DNA from: Gammaproteobacteria bacterium
GTDB lineage: Bacteria > Aquificota > Aquificia > Aquificales > QOAS01
Length of the DNA stretch: 19,009 nucleotides
NCBI GenBank assembly: GCA_003972855.1
Contig: QOAS01000153.1
Span: 1 to 19,009 of the forward strand
Direction of reading: 5' to 3'
The notes under the pieces are model-generated. The model searched no databases, had not been told where the DNA came from, and saw only the letters and a list, made by a program, of their open reading frames with translations. The first letter of the stretch is position 1. Every line of letters begins with the position of its first letter. A program made the translations under genes and the position numbers. Below are positions 15,432 through 19,009 of the stretch, piece after piece.

Positions 15432-16757
15432 ATGGACACCGTTTTCTCTCCCCTTTGGTGGGATGTTCTCGTTCCCCTTTGGTTTGTTATCGTTGCCCTT
15501 GTTTGGGTAATGTATGTTCTTACCGATGGATTTGATTTGGGAGTCGGTATTTTGGTTCCCTTCATGGGGAGCGACGATGTTAGCAGAAGGATAGCCATTA
15601 ACTCCGTAGGTCCTATTTGGGACGGAAACGAGGTTTGGTTTATTACCGCGGGTGGTGCGGCATACGCGGCATTTCCCGAAATATATTCCGCCATATTCGG
15701 TGGACTGTATCTCGCCCTAATGGTAATTCTGTTCGCACTAATTTTCAGAGCGGTAGGTTTTGAGTACCGTTCTAAAAGACCTTCCCAAAAGTGGAGAAAC
15801 TTCTGGGATTGGGCTATATCTATTAGCTCGGGAGTAGTTGCACTGGTTCTCGGGGTTGCTCTCGGAAACATTGTGGTAGGTTTACCCTTCGTCAAATCCA
15901 CATTTATAGACCCTCAAACTATGAAGGTTATGGAATCCGCGGTTAACCCCAATGCTCTAAAAGGCTTTATGTATGGTGTAATAGACCAAAACAACCAATT
16001 CCATCCTTATCCCGCAATTATAGGATTCCTACAACTATTAAACCCCTTCTTCCCCAACTTGGCTGCGGGTATATTCAAACTGCTGGTTGGTGTTACCGCA
16101 TTGCTGTTCGTAATACTTCACGGTGCCGCTTGGCTTATGGTTAAAACCGTTGGCGAACATTTTGAAAGGGCTAAAGGGTTCGTTCTAAAACTCTGGCCTG
16201 TAACCGCTGGATTGTGGGTTATTACCACCCTTTGGGGATTCTTCAGCGTAGGATTTACCAATAAGTTCAACATAACTAACGAAAAAGTAATCCAACAATT
16301 GCAAAATGTAGACTACCACGGCTGGCAAGCTATTCTTGATGGAGTATTCACCTACCACGATAACTTCCTATTCCAAGCACCCGCATTGGTTTCCATCGTA
16401 GGATGGGTATTGCTCGGTTTGGGATTATTAGGAGTTATAGGTATCTTTGTATTTGCCAAAAACGGAAACGCATGGGGAACTTTCCTAAGCTCTACCTTGG
16501 CGGTTATAGGTATACTCTTTGCGGTAGCCACGGCATTATTCCCGTTCACGGTGCCTTCAATTTATGGACTTGAACACTCTATGACCGTATGGAACACCGC
16601 CGCTTCTGAGAACACCTTGAAGGTTATGACCTTGGCGGCTATTATAGCGGTTCCCATAGTATTGGCTTACACCGCCTATATCTACAAAGTATTCCTATTC
16701 AAACTCTCTCCCGAACAACTTGAGGAATCCGCCAAAAAAGGACAATTCAACTATTAA
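15432..16757 (+). CDS. cydB: cytochrome bd quinol oxidase subunit II
   Basis: CydB is the second membrane subunit of the bd oxidase and supports heme binding and proton/oxygen access. The 441-residue product shows TDGFDLGVGILVPFMG (31-46), SRRIAINSVGPIWDGNEVW (51-69), ITAGGAAYAAFP (71-82) and FRAVGFEYRSK (105-115). It also has the C-terminal AVATALFPFTVPSIYG and SMTVWNTAASENTLKVMT blocks, all conserved in E. coli CydB. It is longer than E. coli CydB (379), partly through an insertion at ~150-190 (positions around PQTMKVMESAVNPNALKGFM). A strong AAGGAGGG site precedes the ATG. It sits 25 bases after cydA and 14 bases before the CydX-like gene. Confidence 0.97.
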   Translation: MDTVFSPLWWDVLVPLWFVIVALVWVMYVLTDGFDLGVGILVPFMGSDDVSRRIAINSVGPIWDGNEVWFITAGGAAYAAFPEIYSAIFGGLYLALMVILFALIFRAVGFEYRSKRPSQKWRNFWDWAISISSGVVALVLGVALGNIVVGLPFVKSTFIDPQTMKVMESAVNPNALKGFMYGVIDQNNQFHPYPAIIGFLQLLNPFFPNLAAGIFKLLVGVTALLFVILHGAAWLMVKTVGEHFERAKGFVLKLWPVTAGLWVITTLWGFFSVGFTNKFNITNEKVIQQLQNVDYHGWQAILDGVFTYHDNFLFQAPALVSIVGWVLLGLGLLGVIGIFVFAKNGNAWGTFLSSTLAVIGILFAVATALFPFTVPSIYGLEHSMTVWNTAASENTLKVMTLAAIIAVPIVLAYTAYIYKVFLFKLSPEQLEESAKKGQFNY

Positions 16758-16771
16758 AGGAGGTGGAAGCG

Positions 16772-16855
16772 ATGTGGCTCGGCGTTGCCTTTATTTATTT
16801 CTTCGGAGTAGCTTTTCTTACCGTTGGTCTAATAAAAGCATTAGACCAAGACTAA
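16772..16855 (+). CDS. CydX-like one-helix miniprotein of cytochrome bd oxidase
   Basis: A 27-residue ORF begins MWLGVAFIYFFGVAFLTVGL and ends IKALDQD. It is preceded by one of the strongest Shine-Dalgarno sites in the window (AAAGGAGG, 16757-16764). It has a single hydrophobic helix (residues 2-21), an N-terminal MW and an acidic end, like E. coli CydX (37 aa, starting MWYF), which stabilises the bd oxidase. It directly follows cydB by 14 bases. The sequence beyond MW does not match E. coli CydX closely, so equivalence is by position, size and topology. Its last ten codons overlap a 10-bp hairpin. Confidence 0.75.
   Translation: MWLGVAFIYFFGVAFLTVGLIKALDQD
16824..16849 (+). terminator. hairpin at end of the cyd operon, within the miniprotein gene
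   Basis: TTGGTCTAAT (16824-16833) pairs perfectly with ATTAGACCAA (16840-16849) around a 6-base loop. A pyrimidine-rich stretch follows after the stop codon (TTTCTTCCCAATCTTTTTTC). The T-run is not immediately adjacent, so termination or attenuation may be partial; a role in protecting the mRNA 3' end is also possible. Confidence 0.55.
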
Positions 16856-16913
16856 TTTCTTCCCAATCTTTTTTCTATTTCTCTTTTTCTTTCGGAAATA
16901 ATTCAATAAATTC

Positions 16914-17186
16914 ATGAGACTTCATTGGGGAGATTTATGCCAACGGGGTTACAAAACTTGGACTATATTTGCCATTTTAGGAATTATTGGATTTTTTGGA
17001 ACTTTAATAGGTAGGGCTTGGTTACACGGTTTTCCTCCAAAAGAGCATACACCTCAATGGATAGCCTTATATTTTGGCGTTATAGTGTCTACTATTCTTT
17101 TCCTTAAGGGTGTTATAGGACACTTTGTTTATATCTTCATACACAAAGATGAATGCAAAAAAATTACTCAAACCGAACAAAAGTAG
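16914..17186 (+). CDS. small two-helix membrane protein, unknown function
   Basis: I do not recognise this 90-residue protein. It has two hydrophobic helices, at ~16-34 (WTIFAILGIIGFFGTLIGRA) and ~49-75 (starting WIALYFGVIVSTILFLKGVI), with a short polar connection containing HGFPPKEHTP. The tail is charged and contains a cysteine (C81). It lies 58 bases after the CydX-like gene on the same strand and is followed by a strong terminator, so it may be read as a distal gene of the cyd operon or from its own promoter. No ribosome binding site precedes the ATG, and the frame offers no better start nearby. A link to the bd oxidase rests on position only. Confidence 0.7.
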   Translation: MRLHWGDLCQRGYKTWTIFAILGIIGFFGTLIGRAWLHGFPPKEHTPQWIALYFGVIVSTILFLKGVIGHFVYIFIHKDECKKITQTEQK

Positions 17187-17245
17187 GAAAAAGCGGGTAT
17201 ATTAGATATCCGATTTAACCCGAAACTTTAGACTTTCACCCCTTT

Positions 17246-17279
17246 TGGGGCGGGCTACATCCCCGCCTCACAATTTTTT
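17246..17279 (+). terminator. strong rho-independent terminator after the two-helix protein gene
   Basis: TGGGGCGGG (17246-17254) pairs with CCCGCCTCA (17262-17270), with one G-T pair and a 7-base loop, and is followed by CAA and six Ts (17274-17279). On the - strand no T-run follows the hairpin. Confidence 0.85.
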
Positions 17280-17388
17280 AGTCCTTCCCTACGGTCCAGT
17301 ATAAAAGAGCCATAACACCGGGTAGAACCACTGCCAAGAAAGCAATCAACAGGCTCATCCACATGTTGGTGGTTTGTACTACTTCCAT
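17278..17388 (-). CDS. 36-residue one-helix membrane miniprotein, unknown function
   Basis: A short ORF on the - strand encodes 36 residues: a polar start (MEVVQTTN), a hydrophobic helix (MWMSLLIAFLAVVLPGVMAL) and a short charged end (WTVGKD). It was accepted because a near-consensus promoter lies directly upstream (17401-17429), codon choice resembles the neighbouring cyd genes, and the product is a clean single helix. The first ATG is only about 6 bases from the predicted transcription start, so translation would be leaderless. An inner ATG at codon 9 would give a 28-residue product starting MWMS, similar in size and layout to the CydX-like miniprotein. Function is unknown; an accessory oxidase subunit is a guess based on location. 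Confidence 0.6.
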   Translation of the reverse strand: MEVVQTTNMWMSLLIAFLAVVLPGVMALLYWTVGKD

Positions 17389-17389
17389 A

Positions 17390-17402
17390 ATGGAAAATTT
17401 AT
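17390..17402 (+). repeat. short repeat ATGGAAAATTTAT, copy 1
   Basis: A 13-base sequence found again at 17463-17475, and over 12 bases at 18815-18826. This copy overlaps the -10 region of the 36-residue miniprotein promoter. Confidence 0.5.
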
Positions 17403-17429
17403 TATACGAAGCTGGTTTTCCAAAATCAA
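17401..17429 (-). promoter_or_regulatory. promoter of the 36-residue miniprotein, -35 TTGATT / 17 bp / -10 TATAAT
   Basis: On the - strand TTGATT (17429-17424) and TATAAT (17406-17401) are exactly 17 bases apart. The palindrome TTCCAT-A-ATGGAA (17383-17395) covers the predicted start site and start codon, and CAAAAT-N5-ATTTTG (17421-17437) covers the -35 region. Confidence 0.75.
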
Positions 17430-17462
17430 CAATTTTGCAGAGATTTCTGAAATATTTGTTTT

Positions 17463-17475
17463 ATGGAAAATTTAT
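17463..17475 (+). repeat. short repeat ATGGAAAATTTAT, copy 2
   Basis: An exact 13-base copy of 17390-17402, 73 bases away in the same orientation, 5 bases before the purE start codon. Confidence 0.5.
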
Positions 17476-17480
17476 GAAAA

Positions 17481-17969
17481 ATGGGCGTAGGAAAGGTTAC
17501 CATAATTTTGGGAAGTAAAAGCGACATTCCTTATGCGGAGGAATGTGTAAAAATTCTTAGGGAGTTTAATATCCGCTACGAAGTAAAGATAATTTCCGCC
17601 CACAGAACCCCCGAATTGTTGGAAGAGTTTTTAAAGAACGATAATAGCGACCTTTACATAGCGGGTGCCGGTTATGCGGCACACCTACCCGGTGTGGTAG
17701 CTTCCAAAACCTTAAAACCCGTAATAGGAATTCCTTTGGATACCTCTCCCTTAATGGGGGGATTGGATGCCTTGCTCTCCATCGTTCAAATGCCTCCCGG
17801 TATACCGGTAGCAACGGTGACGGTCGGTAAGGCGGGAGGAATTAATGCGGGTATTTTGGCAGTGCAAATCCTATCCCTAAAATACCCCGAACTCGTTAAG
17901 AAACTTGAGGAATACAGAAACAAAATGAAGGAGAAAATCAAAAAGGCTAACGAGGAGCTAAACCTATAA
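17481..17969 (+). CDS. purE: N5-carboxyaminoimidazole ribonucleotide mutase (PurE)
   Basis: PurE converts N5-CAIR to CAIR in purine synthesis, normally after PurK. The 162-residue product has the class I length and motifs: ILGSKSD (9-15), SAHRTP (39-44, catalytic H41), AGAGYAAHLPGV (61-72) and GIPLDTSPLMGGLDALLSIV (83-102). MPPGIPVATV (104-113) and NAGILAVQIL (122-131) complete the set. Position 65 is Tyr where most class I enzymes have Gly, and the GKAGGINA segment is slightly longer than the usual NAKNA. No Shine-Dalgarno precedes the ATG at 17481; an upstream in-frame ATG at 17463 meets a stop after three codons. It overlaps lpxI convergently by 23 bases. purK is not in this window. Confidence 0.95.
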   Translation: MGVGKVTIILGSKSDIPYAEECVKILREFNIRYEVKIISAHRTPELLEEFLKNDNSDLYIAGAGYAAHLPGVVASKTLKPVIGIPLDTSPLMGGLDALLSIVQMPPGIPVATVTVGKAGGINAGILAVQILSLKYPELVKKLEEYRNKMKEKIKKANEELNL

Positions 17970-18804
17970 CCGCAATACCCGACTTTTCCGCCTCCCTTAA
18001 AAATTTTTCCTTTTCAACCATAAACACCTTTCCCGCTTCTAAAAAGAGTGCTTTAGCCTTTGCCTTTTTCAGTAATTTAAGGGTTTGAAGACCTACGGCG
18101 GGAACGTCAATTCTAAAATCCTGATTTGTTCTGGCAACTTTTACAACCGAAATACCTTTCCCTACCAGCTTCATAGCCCTTTTTATCGTTTGGTCCGTTC
18201 CTTCCAAACTTTCTACCGCTACGATGTGACCATTTTTGAATACCAATGTTTGTCCTATATCCATATTCGCCAACCGTTTGGCGTAATTGAAAAATTTTTT
18301 CCCTTCATTGAGGTTTTCCGATTTCAAATCCACCGAAGGTGTTAGGTTTCCTTCCGTTGCCAAAATAGGAGATGCAATGTTTCTTATCTCCTCCGAAGGG
18401 AGAAAGGAAAAACCTCTGCTTTCCATGTAGCGTATAAAAACCTTTACAATCTCCTCCGGTAAGAAAACTTTTATTTCCTCTTTGAGGCTTCGGAAAATTT
18501 CAAGGTTCCTCTTGTGTTTGCCTCCGAAGAGAAACACTTTAAGTTTTCCCCAAAAACCTTCCGCAACCGCCAAAGGTATCTTGGGATTAAACTTTCCTAA
18601 CATTACTATTTTTGGTTTACCCAATTCCAACAAAAGTTCTTCCAGCTCGGTAAATCCCAAAAAGGGGATTGTAAAATCCGTTTTGGTATCGGTAACGGTT
18701 TTAACGCCTACAGAGTAAGCCTTGTAACCTTTTTTTTCCGCAAGGGTTTTAAATAGAAGGGGAAGTTTACCCCTTCCCGAGAGAATTAATAGCTTTTTCT
18801 CCAT
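17947..18804 (-). CDS. lpxI: UDP-2,3-diacylglucosamine pyrophosphatase LpxI
   Basis: LpxI hydrolyses UDP-2,3-diacylglucosamine to lipid X and UMP on the inner membrane surface, an alternative to LpxH in lipid A synthesis. The 285-residue product has the two-domain LpxI pattern. The N-terminal part holds LLILSGRGKLPLLF and IVMLGKFNPKI. The C-terminal part (DUF1009) holds TPSVDL, FNYAKRLANMDIGQTLVFKN, AVESLEGTDQTIKRA (EGTD 201-204, with the likely catalytic Asp) and QDFRIDVPAVG (228-238). It ends AEKSGIAVIGLAPR. It starts 6 bases after the secD stop and has no Shine-Dalgarno, so coupling to secD is possible. It shows that the cell makes lipid A. Confidence 0.95.
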   Translation of the reverse strand: MEKKLLILSGRGKLPLLFKTLAEKKGYKAYSVGVKTVTDTKTDFTIPFLGFTELEELLLELGKPKIVMLGKFNPKIPLAVAEGFWGKLKVFLFGGKHKRNLEIFRSLKEEIKVFLPEEIVKVFIRYMESRGFSFLPSEEIRNIASPILATEGNLTPSVDLKSENLNEGKKFFNYAKRLANMDIGQTLVFKNGHIVAVESLEGTDQTIKRAMKLVGKGISVVKVARTNQDFRIDVPAVGLQTLKLLKKAKAKALFLEAGKVFMVEKEKFLREAEKSGIAVIGLAPR

Positions 18805-18810
18805 AGGGAG

Positions 18811-19009
18811 TTAAATGGAAAATTTAACCCACCTTTTGCGGGCGACGAAATTCAACAGTATTTTTGACATGTAAACATTGGAAAAGAAAGAGGCTATAGT
18901 TCCTATTGCCAAAACGACCGCAAAACCTTTAACGGGACCCGCATCAAATTGCGAGAGTATCAAGGCAGCTACCAATAGGGTAATGTGGGAATCCATTATG
19001 GCGGACAAA
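18811..19009 (-). CDS. secD: protein translocase subunit SecD, C-terminal end (5'-partial)
   Basis: About 66 C-terminal residues of SecD, the proton-driven accessory subunit of the Sec translocon, are present; the rest lies beyond the right edge. The block AIMDSHITLLVAALILSQFD corresponds to the conserved 'aIlDaNiTTli.alvLf.fG' of the fourth to fifth helices. GPVKGFAVVLAIGTIASFFS matches 'GpvkGFAvtLsiGil.SmFt'. The 'DaN' is DSH here. SecD is favoured over SecF because SecF lacks GPVKGFAV at this point. The apparent first codon at the window edge is TTG and is internal, not a start. Confidence 0.9.
   Translation of the reverse strand, partial: LSAIMDSHITLLVAALILSQFDAGPVKGFAVVLAIGTIASFFSNVYMSKILLNFVARKRWVKFSI
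18815..18826 (+). repeat. short repeat ATGGAAAATTTA, copy 3
   Basis: A 12-base match to the repeat at 17390 and 17463. It lies across the last codons of secD, about 11 bases upstream of lpxI. Confidence 0.4.

Noticed and set aside
15341..15901. 186-codon open frame on the - strand opposite cydA/cydB.
   Set aside because: It is an antisense shadow of the strongly conserved cydB gene, with no ribosome binding site and an implausible composition.
17239..17250. CCCCTTTTGGGG palindrome near the terminator.
   Set aside because: Its right arm overlaps the larger hairpin at 17246-17270, which better explains termination.
1..19009. CRISPR array, insertion sequence, prophage or toxin-antitoxin pair.
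   Set aside because: No regularly spaced repeats, transposase or integrase motifs, terminal inverted repeats, or paired small toxin-like ORFs were seen.

Overview
The window looks like a chromosomal segment of a flagellated, Gram-negative, AT-rich and lysine/glutamate-rich bacterium. FliF, SecD and the lipid A enzyme LpxI point to a two-membrane cell. An archaeal-type 3-dehydroquinate synthase II beside ordinary bacterial genes would fit a deep-branching thermophilic lineage such as the Aquificota; that placement is an inference from gene content, not proven. No insertion sequence, prophage or CRISPR array is visible, and base composition is uniform.

Bases 1-6134 (+ strand) form a tight flagellar operon: a FliK-like hook-length protein (possibly cut at the left edge), a secreted TPR-like protein that overlaps it, flgB, flgC, fliE and fliF, then an UPF0104/flippase-like membrane protein where fliG is often found.

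Bases 6150-11359 (- strand) read aroB' (3-dehydroquinate synthase II), an OppF/DppF-type ATPase, a voltage-sensor-like K+ channel with an RCK domain, and rpsA. The first three are closely spaced. rpsA has its own near-consensus promoter, whose -35 box lies inside the channel gene. Bases 11400-13387 hold a convergent pair for surface polysaccharide: a UDP-sugar epimerase (+) and a polysaccharide deacetylase (-), overlapping by 4 bp at their stops.

Bases 13413-13690 hold tRNA-Glu(UUC) and tRNA-Lys(UUU) on the - strand, each with its own promoter. Bases 13746-16855 hold a cytochrome bd quinol oxidase operon: cydA, cydB and a 27-residue CydX-like miniprotein whose end overlaps a terminator-like hairpin. 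A 90-residue two-helix membrane protein follows, with a strong terminator. On the opposite strand lies a second one-helix miniprotein (36 aa) with a near-consensus promoter. The two miniproteins and the 90-aa protein beside cydAB are the most promising uncharacterised group in the window.

Bases 17481-19009 hold purE (+), convergent with lpxI (-), and the 3' end of secD (-) at the right edge. Genes inside operons and the cyd genes carry strong Shine-Dalgarno sites, while many genes at the head of a transcription unit have none, which suggests leaderless or SD-independent starts are common here.
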